NCBI RefSeq assembly: GCF_001439685.1
Contig: NZ_JYLH01000009.1
Location: 124,001-188,000 of the forward strand
Direction: 5' to 3'
Source of the DNA: Pseudomonas libanensis
GTDB lineage: Bacteria; Pseudomonadota; Gammaproteobacteria; Pseudomonadales; Pseudomonadaceae
DNA length: 64,000 nucleotides
Shown: positions 26,701 through 34,795 of the stretch, piece after piece
Position numbering within the stretch: the stretch's first letter is position 1
How the letters are laid out: every line of letters starts with the position of its first letter
Program-made: the position numbers and the translations under genes
The notes under the pieces: generated by a model
What the model saw: only the letters and a program-made list of their open reading frames with translations
Database searches by the model: none
Told to the model about the DNA's origin: nothing

Positions 26701-27231
26701 GTCCTGGGTGTTGCCTCACTCAGCGTAGCGGAAGTGGACAGCCAGCAGGGCTGGGACCGCTCAAATCACATCGAGAACTTGAATGTCGCAGCTGTTCTCT
26801 TCTCGCTTGGAAGTGTATTCAGCAGCCCGAAATCTATAACAGGGTACCTGAGCCTTACGCACGACCTTTACAACGCCACAGACCATGATCACGGGCCAGG
26901 GTCCATTGACGTGAAGGCACATTCTGAAAAGCCCTTGAATAGGGGCTTAATGGTTCCCATCAAACAAGCCATCGGGCCGAGCTATAAATTCACCGACGCC
27001 GTCGGCGTCAGCCAATTCAGCAAAAGTTACGATGTTTTCCGCTCCAACCCGAAAATGGGCAACCTGAAAATGCCGCCCGGCCGCAATCAGGGTTCAGGTG
27101 CCGAGCCCTCACAGAATCGGGTCAGACGATTTATGGATAGCCAGGGCGATAGTGCGAACTACGTTGAAGAGTTTCGTAAGGAGATCAGTCGTATTCGCCA
27201 GCCTATTCTCAGCGAGTGGGGTCGGGTCTGA
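22504..27231 (+). CDS. Giant Rhs/YD-repeat protein, copy 1
   Basis: 1575 aa from ATG 22504 (GGAG 8 nt upstream; a TTG at 22477 is not shared in frame by copy 2). There is no signal peptide and no PAAR domain; the N-terminus is MDIYSNAFNFSSYINGSVD. Multiple YD repeats (YDGLGR, YDAFDRV, YDSLGRL) form the expected beta-cocoon. The Rhs core ends with PFGEGGINSYAYCACDPVNRSDPEG near 1342, the autocleavage-type boundary. The C-terminal ~233 aa begin with hydrophobic helices (~1345-1410, Ala/Gly/Val-rich), then GWDRSN, YKFTDAVGVS and the end RIRQPILSEWGRV. The tail is homologous to that of copy 2 and matches no toxin domain I know. No obvious immunity gene follows. Role in toxin encapsulation is inferred from the family. 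Confidence 0.9.
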   Translation: MDIYSNAFNFSSYINGSVDLRTGQYGCHIKLAAFNPQGPLEASRDISLGFSMFDTKNNGCGIGWRLSNTEFDESRRRLTLLSGEQYQTDLLPSVGGTLKIINHKLKDIVVKRPDTTTLQVVYNDGTIEILRRTGSTQPYRIVAILFENGERLTFRYGVTGLLERILNQKQEELLVLTYSNGNLSIADTRVDGGRYARVWFLYTNNRLTQVSAPFDRSEARGTASYVFEYRSAFRNGMVPIMRVRSPMGGEELITYAEQGHQYANNQFIPRVTSWVRTPAAKQPPMTLTYVYSPGRNFTGYPFSGGFREGEDNLYQVVGDYEYWTEERSLDSVGDTQLSATHTTYNKYHLLTEERVVREGTRTTTAIIYNTQPGQFPNQPPNFHLPKTIIKRYELVAGGTPREEIQHIETDDYGNELSRTEPSGIRTEYSYYPITGEPGKCPADPHGLFQRYLKQEKIISADTTVAPRITEQTHTQIQTAQGDYFVLQHAAARDGVVQTLHTYHEAADNFPLNGRLKSNTTTIDNLAQVTDFTYTFEDDTMTETRRFKGREVGQWLDSVRTLSLTNRRVLALTNAAGAKLVLSFDVTGRLTAESTAVGDPRVAGRQYTYHFATAGQQANLVTTDAQGNKVITYFDGMGRQVSTAQVLGEDTLRPISSRRYDGQGRCIEQTRIDYLGEAGQRALKTLFAYNAWGNPSRTTQPDGRVLIDEYDPLHHLKKTGVVGQAQWETIFNQYDQPARMVRVGVAGERLEMETRTYDGLGRCATVTNARQTRTTYTYDAFDRVVNTCETPTDGTAPRQRVTTYMAGTSEELVSAISVDAKRVGASTYDSLGRLTSQTRGVRDDAPGYTWEYSANSVNPNVFISPHGDRQVQTFDEQLDVLTEARTPGFAPMLFSHDPKNAARTVSQMSSFKHERTYDAYGHPLSDVQTADGKVLKQNHAYSPNGRLLQQTSIGGQSSSFEYDAQGRLERVVTGVMVMTQAYDDVGRLIQVSTAQTGNATAVDAKITFDAWGRESSRILDVSGRKFQRIASTYHPDGLLATRRILDAQEQLVIGETFAYDGYGRLSEYRCDGKEFPRDRLGRSVNRQCFQHDGLDNITQVDTYFADGTHDISKRSFTYNDPTQLSQVTHTHPAQTRILIYDVAGNLLEGAPGRVFTFNALDQLTAVQTDTFTYSYQYDAEFRQILAARGSEPAVRLAYADDRLDALIEGNKNIRYLRSADTVLARTGGVEGEQQHLVDASGSVRAIAAAGQPTLGRHYTPYGNAYFSPDDGKVRTMADLQLPAFNGERLDIPVNLYHLGNGRRAYDPELMVFLSPDPLSPFGEGGINSYAYCACDPVNRSDPEGLFLNLHHWLLTFAFLALSVAGVVTGGVALAAAAAAGTALTASIIAVVSASAGVVAGVLGVASLSVAEVDSQQGWDRSNHIENLNVAAVLFSLGSVFSSPKSITGYLSLTHDLYNATDHDHGPGSIDVKAHSEKPLNRGLMVPIKQAIGPSYKFTDAVGVSQFSKSYDVFRSNPKMGNLKMPPGRNQGSGAEPSQNRVRRFMDSQGDSANYVEEFRKEISRIRQPILSEWGRV

Positions 27232-28642
27232 GGTGTTGAATATGGGAGGCGCATTCACCTCGTCTAGGTAGTATCACTGGTTGTAGATGAATTGCCGCGC
27301 ATTGTTTTCTTATTTGATTGAAGTTTGACTTTTCCTTGGTGAGCAGCGCTATGGATATTTATTCGAATGCCTTCAACTTCAGTTCTTATATCAACGGCTC
27401 TGTTGATGTGCGTACCGGCCAATATGGATGTCATATCAAGTTGGCGACTTTTAATCCCCTGGGGCCGCTGGAGGCGAGCCGGGATATATCCCTTGGTTTC
27501 TCGATGTTCGATACCAAAAACAATGGTTGTGGAATCGGGTGGCGCCTTAGCAATACTGAGTTCGATGAGAACCGTCGCAGACTCACTTTACTAAGTGGCG
27601 AGCAGTATCAGACTGACCTTCTGCCGTCCGTGGGTGGCACGCTCAAGATCATAAATCACAAGTTAAAGGACATCGTGGTCAAACGGCCGGATACCACTAC
27701 ATTACAGGTGATCTACAACGACGGGACCATAGAAATTCTACGGCGTACTGGCAGTACTCAGCCCTACCGGATCGTTGCCATACTGTTCGAAAACGGTGAG
27801 CGGCTGACCTTTCGTTACGGCGTTACAGGCCTTCTGGAGCGGATCCTTAACCAGGAACAGGAGGAGTTGCTGGTCCTGACTTACTCAAACGGGAACCTGT
27901 CGATAGCAGATACACGTGTCGATGGTGGTCGTTATGCCCGTGTCTGGTTTCTGTACACCAATAACCGTCTGACGCAGGTATCTGCTCCCTTTGACCGTAG
28001 TGAAGCACGTGGTACCGCCAGCTATGTGTTTGAGTATCGCTCGGCGTTTCGCAACGGACTGGTTCCTATTATGCGAGTGCGGTCCCCGATGGGCGGTGAG
28101 GAGCTGATTACGTATGCAGAGCAAGGGCATCAGTACGCTAACAATCAATTTATTCCACGGGTGACCAGTTGGGTACGAACACCGGCCGCCAAGCAGCCGC
28201 CCATGACTCTGACTTACGTTTATAGCCCAGGCCGGAATTTTACCGGATACCCGTTTTCTGGTGGTTTTCGCGAAGGTGAAGACAATCTGTATCAAGTTGT
28301 TGGCGATTATGAATACTGGACTGAAGAGCGATCTCTCGATTCTGTTGGCGACACCCAGCTGAGTGCCACTCATACCACCTACAATAAGTATCACTTGTTG
28401 ACTGAAGAGCGAGTCGTACGTGAAGGCACCCGGACCACGACGGCCATTATCTATAATACGCAGCCCGGCCAGTTTCCCATCCAGCCCCCCAACTTTCATC
28501 TTCCAAAAACGATCATCAAGCGCTATGAGTTGGTGGCTGGTGGCACTCCACGGGAAGAAATCCAGCACATAGAGACCGACGACTACGGCAACGAACTAAG
28601 TCGCACCGAACCTTCCGGCATACGCACCGAATACAGCTATTA
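27183..28642 (+). repeat. Long direct repeat, copy 2
   Basis: Counterpart of 22335-23795. In the coding part, about nine amino-acid differences occur within the first ~440 residues (for example L/V20, A/T33, Q/L37). Beyond ~28642 the two genes differ at most synonymous sites and then in protein sequence. Confidence 0.88.
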
Positions 28643-31600
28643 TCCCATCGCAGGCGAACCCGGAAAATGCCCCGCCGACCCCCATGGGTTGTTCCAGCGC
28701 TACCTCAAGCAGGAGCGTCTCATCCCGGCTGGGGAGACGCCAGCAGCCCGGCTCACCGAGTACACCTACACTCCTGTGCCGTCGACGGGCGGCAGCTATT
28801 TTGTGCTTCAGCAATCGAGTAGCCAGGCCGGGGCCGTCAGCTTGCAGCAAACGTATTACGAAGCACCTGTCGAGCTGGCGGGCCGTTTGAAGAGCACCAC
28901 CAGCCTCATTGACGGGCTGTCGTTGGTCAGCAACTTCAGTTACAGCATCAACGGCGACACGTTGAGCGAAACCCGACGTTTACAGGGGAGGGAGGGGCAA
29001 TGGTTGGAGTCGGTGCGTACCCTCTCGCTGGTCAACCGCCGCCTGTTGTCGATGACGCGAGACGGTGGCAGCACCCTGGCGCTGGCATACGATGTCAGTG
29101 GCAGGTTGATTGCGGAAACGGCGTCGCCCGGTGAGCCGCAGCAGGCGGGGCGGCGTTACGCTTATCACTTTGCAACGCAAGGTCGACGCGCTCACCTGAT
29201 CACCATCGATGCGCAGGGCAACCGGGCAATCACTTATTACGATGGCTTGGGACGCCAGGTTGCCGAAGCTCAACTGATGAGCGATGACTCGGAGCGTGCC
29301 ATCCGAACCTGGCGTTATGACGCGCAGGGGCGGACTGTAGAGGTGGTGAGTATCGACTACCTGCCCGACGGGCCCCGTTCATTGAAGAGCACCTACACCT
29401 ACAGCCGTTGGGGCAATGCCAGTCGTGTGACCCGAGCCGATGGTCGCGTGGAGATCGATGAGTACGATCCGTATCTGAATCTGAAAATAGAGGGCATTGA
29501 AGGCGGGGAGCGGCTGAAAACCTATTTTAACGAACACAATCAGCCGATAAGGGTCGAGCGCCTCGACGCCGATGATCATAGCGTTGAAGTGGAGTCGCGC
29601 ACCTACGATGGCCTGGGCCGCTGCCTGTCTGTACTGGATATCGTTAAAAACCTCACCCAATTCACCTATGACGGGTACAACCGGCTGCTGACTACCCTGC
29701 AGACACCGGCAGACAGTACACCGGCGCGGTTGCGCACGAACGAGTATGCGCCTGGCACAAGCAGCGAGGAGGTCAGCGCACTCCTTGTCGATGGCAAGCG
29801 GTTGGGGGCTCGCACGTACGACAGTCTGGGCCGGATGACCAGTCAGGTACGCGGTAGGGGGCCAGCCATGATTTTGGAGTATGAGGCGGGCTGGATGGAG
29901 CCTGTCGCCATGGTTTCTGCGCTGGGTGCGCGTCAAGAGCGGACCTACGACAAAGAACTGGACGCGCTCAGTCGTATGGAAATGGCGGGTGTTGCGACCA
30001 GCACCTACAAATATGATCCGACTTCCGGCGCATTGGCCCGCTCCGAGGCTGGCGGCTTGATTCATGAGGTGTTTTACGACGCATACGGCTATCCGGAGAA
30101 GGAAGTCCAAACGGCCGATGGTACGGTCGCTACCACACTGTATGGACATTCCCCTGGCGGACGCTTGCTGTATCAAACCGCTGCCGATGGCCAGCGCAGC
30201 CAGCTCGATTACGACGCGCAGGGGCGCTTCCAGCGGATGACCACCGGCACCCTGGTGATCGAGCAGGACTACGACCTGTTTGGCCGGCCTCGGACACTGA
30301 CCACCGCCACTGAAAATATGCAGGTGATTACCAGTGTTTCCTATGATTCTCTGGGGCGAGAAGCCGAGCGTCGTTTCGAACAAAACGGTGCGTTGTTGCA
30401 GGTCATGACCAGCACGTATCACTCCAACAGTATGCTGGCGACGCGGTTTCTTCACGATGCCGATGCACGGCTGGTGATCGGCGAGACGTTTACCTATGAC
30501 GCCTACTTGCGGCTGACCACCTATCGCTGCGAAGGCCTTGAACATCCTAAGGATCACCGAGGGCGTGGCATTGTCGGGCAGGCGTTCAGCTTTGACAGCC
30601 TCAACAACATCACGCAAGTGGTGACGTCCTTTGCCGATGGCACGCAAGATACCTGTGAGCGCTTTTTCACCGGTACTGACCCGACTCAGCTCACCCGTGT
30701 CACCCACACCTATCCGGTGCAGGGCTTCACCCTGGCCTATGATGCGGCGGGTAACCTGCTGACAGGGCCTTCGGGGCAGGTCTACAGGTTCAATGCCTTG
30801 GATCAACTGGTCGAGGTCGAGGCCGGTCCTTTTACCTACAGCTATCAATACGATGCGGATGCTCGGCAAGTGCTCGCGCGTCGCGCCGAAGACTCCCCAG
30901 TGATGCTGGTGTATACCGGCGATCGTCTGGAAACCCTGGCTGAAGGCGATAAAAAGATCCGCTATCACAGTGCTGAGAATCAGGTCGTTGCACGCAGTGG
31001 GGGCGTGGACGGGCCGCAACTGCATGTCAACGATGCCAGCGGCAGTGTGCGCGGCGTATCGGCACCGGGGCAGATGCATGATCGGCGCCATTACACACCT
31101 TACGGAGATGCGCACATAAACCTGGATGACGGCAAGGCCCGAACCATGGCCGACCTGCAACTACCGGCGTTCAATGGTCAGCGGCTGGATGCCGCAGTCA
31201 ATCTCTACTTCCTGGGTAATGGCCAGCGGGCCTACGATCCTGACCTGATGATTTTTCTGCAGGCCGATCCGTTGAGTCCTTTTGATCAGGGCGGGCTCAA
31301 CGGTTACGCCTACTGTGCGGGTAACCCGGTCAATATGATGGACCCCAGTGGGTTATGGCCGGAGTGGTTGAAGTGGACGTTGACCGGACTGGCTTTAGCG
31401 CTTTCGGTTGTGGCGTTTAAATTTGGGGGCGCAGCTCTAATGGCGGCTATAGCGGCTAAAACTTCCACGGCTGCATTAGCGGCGGGTCTGGCGACAACGG
31501 CCGCAGTAGCGACGCCAGCCGCTACTGCCACAATAATATCTGCAACGTCGACTTTGGCGGCGCTGACTATGGCCTCCAAAGCGGCAATAACTGTTGGTGC

Positions 31601-32153
31601 CGGACTTGGCATTGTCAGCGGAAGCCTGAGCATTGCCTCGTTGAGTATCACTGCCGTCGATAAGGCGATGGGGTGGGACCGTTCACAGACCGTCAAAGAT
31701 CTGGGCTGGGCCTCCTTTGGGTTTTCTATCGCATCATTAGCCGTTGGGTTGGGGGGGGCCTATACCTCAGCACACATGGCTTACAAGCTGGCGGCTTCTA
31801 AACCGTTTGGTGTTGGTGCATCACCTGCTGGCGCCGCCGTATTCGCTGCGCGTCAACGTATGCTCGGCTTGACTTACAAGTTCACCGATAAGGCAGGCGT
31901 TACGCCTCGGAGTATCACCTTCGGCGCGACACGTGCCGCATTGAGATTCATAAATTTGAGCCGGTCAATCCAAACTAGATTTGCATCGTCGCCGACCGAT
32001 GGCGACGCACCCGCCTCTGCCTTGCCCCAATCCCAACCTGCCGTCCCCCGAATCGTTGATATGCCGAGCAGCAGCATCGGCTTTTACCAGGCCCACAGAG
32101 ATGAAGCGGCGCGTATTCGCCAGCCGATCTTGACGGAGTTGATGAATGGTTAA
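27351..32153 (+). CDS. Giant Rhs/YD-repeat protein, copy 2
   Basis: 1600 aa from ATG 27351, the same start context as copy 1 apart from a 1-nt deletion upstream. The N-terminal ~440 residues are almost identical to copy 1; the YD-repeat core is clearly diverged (LSETRRLQGREGQWLESVRTLS against MTETRRFKGREVGQWLDSVRTLS). The core boundary is PFDQGGLNGYAYCAGNPVNMMDPSG near 1335. The C-terminal part has a longer run of Ala/Thr/Val-rich hydrophobic helices (~1345-1430), then GWDRSQ, YKFTDKAGVT and the end EAARIRQPILTELMNG. It lies 119 bp after copy 1, same strand, probably one transcript. No signal peptide, PAAR or recognised toxin domain. Confidence 0.9.
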   Translation: MDIYSNAFNFSSYINGSVDVRTGQYGCHIKLATFNPLGPLEASRDISLGFSMFDTKNNGCGIGWRLSNTEFDENRRRLTLLSGEQYQTDLLPSVGGTLKIINHKLKDIVVKRPDTTTLQVIYNDGTIEILRRTGSTQPYRIVAILFENGERLTFRYGVTGLLERILNQEQEELLVLTYSNGNLSIADTRVDGGRYARVWFLYTNNRLTQVSAPFDRSEARGTASYVFEYRSAFRNGLVPIMRVRSPMGGEELITYAEQGHQYANNQFIPRVTSWVRTPAAKQPPMTLTYVYSPGRNFTGYPFSGGFREGEDNLYQVVGDYEYWTEERSLDSVGDTQLSATHTTYNKYHLLTEERVVREGTRTTTAIIYNTQPGQFPIQPPNFHLPKTIIKRYELVAGGTPREEIQHIETDDYGNELSRTEPSGIRTEYSYYPIAGEPGKCPADPHGLFQRYLKQERLIPAGETPAARLTEYTYTPVPSTGGSYFVLQQSSSQAGAVSLQQTYYEAPVELAGRLKSTTSLIDGLSLVSNFSYSINGDTLSETRRLQGREGQWLESVRTLSLVNRRLLSMTRDGGSTLALAYDVSGRLIAETASPGEPQQAGRRYAYHFATQGRRAHLITIDAQGNRAITYYDGLGRQVAEAQLMSDDSERAIRTWRYDAQGRTVEVVSIDYLPDGPRSLKSTYTYSRWGNASRVTRADGRVEIDEYDPYLNLKIEGIEGGERLKTYFNEHNQPIRVERLDADDHSVEVESRTYDGLGRCLSVLDIVKNLTQFTYDGYNRLLTTLQTPADSTPARLRTNEYAPGTSSEEVSALLVDGKRLGARTYDSLGRMTSQVRGRGPAMILEYEAGWMEPVAMVSALGARQERTYDKELDALSRMEMAGVATSTYKYDPTSGALARSEAGGLIHEVFYDAYGYPEKEVQTADGTVATTLYGHSPGGRLLYQTAADGQRSQLDYDAQGRFQRMTTGTLVIEQDYDLFGRPRTLTTATENMQVITSVSYDSLGREAERRFEQNGALLQVMTSTYHSNSMLATRFLHDADARLVIGETFTYDAYLRLTTYRCEGLEHPKDHRGRGIVGQAFSFDSLNNITQVVTSFADGTQDTCERFFTGTDPTQLTRVTHTYPVQGFTLAYDAAGNLLTGPSGQVYRFNALDQLVEVEAGPFTYSYQYDADARQVLARRAEDSPVMLVYTGDRLETLAEGDKKIRYHSAENQVVARSGGVDGPQLHVNDASGSVRGVSAPGQMHDRRHYTPYGDAHINLDDGKARTMADLQLPAFNGQRLDAAVNLYFLGNGQRAYDPDLMIFLQADPLSPFDQGGLNGYAYCAGNPVNMMDPSGLWPEWLKWTLTGLALALSVVAFKFGGAALMAAIAAKTSTAALAAGLATTAAVATPAATATIISATSTLAALTMASKAAITVGAGLGIVSGSLSIASLSITAVDKAMGWDRSQTVKDLGWASFGFSIASLAVGLGGAYTSAHMAYKLAASKPFGVGASPAGAAVFAARQRMLGLTYKFTDKAGVTPRSITFGATRAALRFINLSRSIQTRFASSPTDGDAPASALPQSQPAVPRIVDMPSSSIGFYQAHRDEAARIRQPILTELMNG

Positions 32154-32183
32154 GCAAAGACCCCGTACATTTATATAAACCAA

Positions 32184-32215
32184 TGTGGGAGGAGTAAGCC
32201 CCAAGCCCTCCCACA
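32184..32215. terminator. Bidirectional hairpin between Rhs copy 2 and rhlB
   Basis: The 9-bp arms TGTGGGAGG and CCTCCCACA are separated by 14 nt and followed by CCTTTT. The genes converge here, so it can end both transcripts. The sequence is also REP-like. Confidence 0.7.
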
Positions 32216-32237
32216 CCTTTTGATCGCGCTTTAGCCT

Positions 32238-33698
32238 TTAAGGGCGCTTGCGCTCGATGTCTCGCAACAAATGCGTCGGAGGCGTCTCACAGCTGATCTT
32301 GCGCCCCAACAGCGCTTCGATCGACGGCAACTGATACGAGTCATCTTCCCCGGCAAAGCTGATCGACACGCCCGCAGCTCCAGCACGCCCGGTACGGCCG
32401 ATACGGTGCACATAGTCGTCCGGCACTTCCGGCAGGGTGAAGTTGATCACATGGCTGATGCCGTCGATGTGAATACCACGCCCGGCCACGTCGGTGGCCA
32501 CCAGCACGCGGATCTTGCCTTCGCGAAAGCCTTCCAGGGTCTTGATGCGCTTGTGCTGCGGCACGTCGCCCGACAGTTGCGCGGCGTTGACGCCATCGCG
32601 CACCAGGCGCTCTTCGATGCGGCGCACTTCGTCCTTGCGGTTGGCGAATACCATCACGCGTTCCCAGCCGTTGTCATTGACCAGGTTGTAGAGCAGCTTG
32701 TACTTGTCGGCACCGGCCACGGCGTAGATGTGCTGCTCGACGTTTTCGCTGGCGACGTTCAGCGCCTCGATCTCGACGATTGACGGGTCGGTGGTCCACT
32801 GTTTGGCGAGGTTCATCACGTCTTCGGTGAAGGTCGCGGAGAACAGCAGGGTCTGGCGCTCGGCTTTGGGCGGGGTCTGGCGGATGATCTGGCGTACTTG
32901 CGGGATAAAGCCCATGTCGAGCATGCGGTCGGCTTCGTCCAGCACCATCACTTCGACCATGTCCAGGTGCACGTCGCCGCGTTGGTTGAAGTCGAGCAAG
33001 CGGCCCGGGGTGGCGACCAGGATGTCGCAGTGACGGGCTTCGAGGTGCTTGAGCTGCTTGTCGAAGTCCATGCCGCCCACGAACGTCATCACGTTGAGGC
33101 CGGTGTACTTGGTCAGGTCGGCGGCGTCCTTGGCGATCTGCACCACCAGCTCACGGGTCGGTGCGATGATCAGCGCGCGCGGTTCACCCATGTAGCGTTC
33201 CTTGGGCGGCGGCGTTTGCAGCAGCTGGGTGATGATTGAGATCAGGAACGCGGCGGTCTTGCCGGTGCCGGTCTGGGCGCGGCCGATGGCGTCTTTGCCG
33301 GCCAGGGTGAAGCCCAGCACCTGCGCCTGGATCGGCGTGCAGTACGGGAAGCCCAGGTCCTGGATGGCGTGCATCAGTTCGGGGGCCAGGTCGAAGTCGT
33401 GGAAGCGGGTCTTGCCTTCCTGGGGCTCGACGACGAAGTCTTCAAGTTTCCACGGGATGACGACCGGCTTTGGGGCCTGTTCGCGGCGAGGCTTCGGCGC
33501 GACTGGCGCGGCAGCGACTTCAACCGGTTTTGCCTGTTCCGGCGCTGTCACCTTCGGCTGGGCAACGGGTGCCGCCCGGGCGGGCTGCCTGCCGTCATTG
33601 CGGCTGCCGGTTGGCGGGACGGGAGCACTGGGAACAGGCGCGAGCGGCTCAGCCGCGCTTTTGCCGAACATCTTCTTGAGTGCTTTGAGCACGGTCAT
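32238..33698 (-). CDS. rhlB: DEAD-box ATP-dependent RNA helicase, RhlB-like
   Basis: 486 aa. A low-complexity Pro/Ala/Val-rich N-terminal extension (~15-85) precedes the helicase core: Q-motif PYCTPIQ, motif I AQTGTGKT, Ia PTREL, II DEAD, III SAT, V ATDVAGRGIHIDG and VI HRIGRTGR. Pseudomonas RhlB-type proteins have such an N-terminal extension. Likely an RNA degradosome or ribosome-biogenesis helicase; RhlE-type paralogues differ by Arg/Lys-rich C-termini, absent here. Confidence 0.88.
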   Translation of the reverse strand: MTVLKALKKMFGKSAAEPLAPVPSAPVPPTGSRNDGRQPARAAPVAQPKVTAPEQAKPVEVAAAPVAPKPRREQAPKPVVIPWKLEDFVVEPQEGKTRFHDFDLAPELMHAIQDLGFPYCTPIQAQVLGFTLAGKDAIGRAQTGTGKTAAFLISIITQLLQTPPPKERYMGEPRALIIAPTRELVVQIAKDAADLTKYTGLNVMTFVGGMDFDKQLKHLEARHCDILVATPGRLLDFNQRGDVHLDMVEVMVLDEADRMLDMGFIPQVRQIIRQTPPKAERQTLLFSATFTEDVMNLAKQWTTDPSIVEIEALNVASENVEQHIYAVAGADKYKLLYNLVNDNGWERVMVFANRKDEVRRIEERLVRDGVNAAQLSGDVPQHKRIKTLEGFREGKIRVLVATDVAGRGIHIDGISHVINFTLPEVPDDYVHRIGRTGRAGAAGVSISFAGEDDSYQLPSIEALLGRKISCETPPTHLLRDIERKRP

Positions 33699-33793
33699 CT
33701 CATTAATTGGTTAAGGAATGTACGCCGGCCAGTGTAATGCAAGAATCGGGCGCGGCGTAGTGCGTCTGTCATAAGGCTACATAAACGCGGGTT

Positions 33794-34450
33794 TCAGCGC
33801 AGGCGTTCAGCCAGCCAGGTGCCGATGTCGCGTATCTCTTCGGGTAACACTTCGTGGCCCATTGGGTATTCCTGCCATGTCACGGTGACACCACGGCTGT
33901 TCAAATGCTCGTAGGCGCTGCGGCCCATGGCGTTCTGCACCACATCGTCGTATTGGCCATGCAGGCACAGCGTCGGAATGCGCTGCTGGCTGGCGGATAA
34001 TTCCAGCTCATTATCAAAGGTTGGCGCGTAGGTAGAGAGGGCAATGACGCCACCGAGTGGCCCCTCCCAATTCAGGAACGCGGTGTGGAAAACCACGGCG
34101 CCACCTTGGGAAAAACCCGCGAGGAAAATTCGCGAAGCGTCTATCCCGGTTCTTTTCTGAGCCTCGATCAAATCCGTGACCATTTTTGCCGAGACTTCCA
34201 GCTCTTCCAGGCTGATCGAACGCGCCGGGCTCATGGCCTTGATGTCATACCAGCTCGGCATCTCGTAACCGCCGTTGATGGTCACCGGGCGCGTCGGCGC
34301 CTGGGGCAAAACAAAGCGCGTGGTCAGCAAGCTTTCCTGCAACGCCTCGGCCACCGGCAGGAAGTCGTAGCGATCGGCACCCAGGCCATGCAACCAGATA
34401 ACGCAGGCGTCTGCGGGCTTGGCGGGCTGAAGAATCAAGGGTTCGGTCAT
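33794..34450 (-). CDS. Alpha/beta-hydrolase carboxylesterase (phospholipase/carboxylesterase family)
   Basis: 218 aa from ATG 34450 (MTEPLILQPAKPADACVIWL). Features are the oxyanion-side HGLGADRYDFLP, the nucleophile elbow GFSQGG, the acid CLHGQYDDVV and the catalytic His in MGHEV. This matches P. fluorescens esterase II and related acyl-protein-thioesterase-like enzymes of ~218 aa. Cytosolic, acts on short-chain esters. A longer open frame to 34711 lacks family similarity. Divergent from aapJ. Confidence 0.92.
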   Translation of the reverse strand: MTEPLILQPAKPADACVIWLHGLGADRYDFLPVAEALQESLLTTRFVLPQAPTRPVTINGGYEMPSWYDIKAMSPARSISLEELEVSAKMVTDLIEAQKRTGIDASRIFLAGFSQGGAVVFHTAFLNWEGPLGGVIALSTYAPTFDNELELSASQQRIPTLCLHGQYDDVVQNAMGRSAYEHLNSRGVTVTWQEYPMGHEVLPEEIRDIGTWLAERLR

Positions 34451-34585
34451 GTCTGCTCCATATATGTGCGCGCGCTCCGATTGGGGGCGTCGGAACGGTG
34501 CGCGACAGGTTGATCTGTTAAGAGAATGTCGCAAGGGTGAATCTTTTGCCATTAACCCAGGGTTGCAACCGCTTGGCCAACACTC
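34451..34585. other. Upstream part of the esterase/aapJ intergenic region
   Basis: No gene. It holds an imperfectly studied inverted pair TCCGA/TCGGA (34476-34494) and a perfect palindrome GGTTGCAACC (34561-34570) located 15 bp before the sigma-54 promoter. Both are candidate activator-binding sites for the aap operon. Confidence 0.4.
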
Positions 34586-34601
34586 TGGTACGCGCCTTGC
34601 T
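34586..34601 (+). promoter_or_regulatory. Sigma-54 (-24/-12) promoter of aapJQMP
   Basis: TGGTACGCGCCTTGCT matches the consensus TGGYACRNNNNTTGCW at every defined position and points toward aapJ, giving a leader of about 180 nt. In pseudomonads acidic-amino-acid uptake is controlled by sigma-54 with an enhancer-binding protein such as AauR, which fits this operon. Confidence 0.82.
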
Positions 34602-34795
34602 ATGTGTAGGTCGATGTCAGAACTCTCCTGGGACGGTAACACTATCAGTGACCGCCGTTCAGGGGATAGCCGCTGGAATGATCGCGAAAACCTCATGCCG
34701 CTTGACCCCAAAAAAAGCCAACACGGGTCGATATCGCCTCATAAGGGTGCGCTGGGGTTGGAGCTTGGACACAACAAGAGCAACTGGAGGTTTGA

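Noticed and set aside
29379..31160. 593-aa minus-strand open frame within Rhs copy 2
   Set aside because: Antisense shadow of a GC-rich YD-repeat gene; no domain, no Shine-Dalgarno, and not kept in copy 1.
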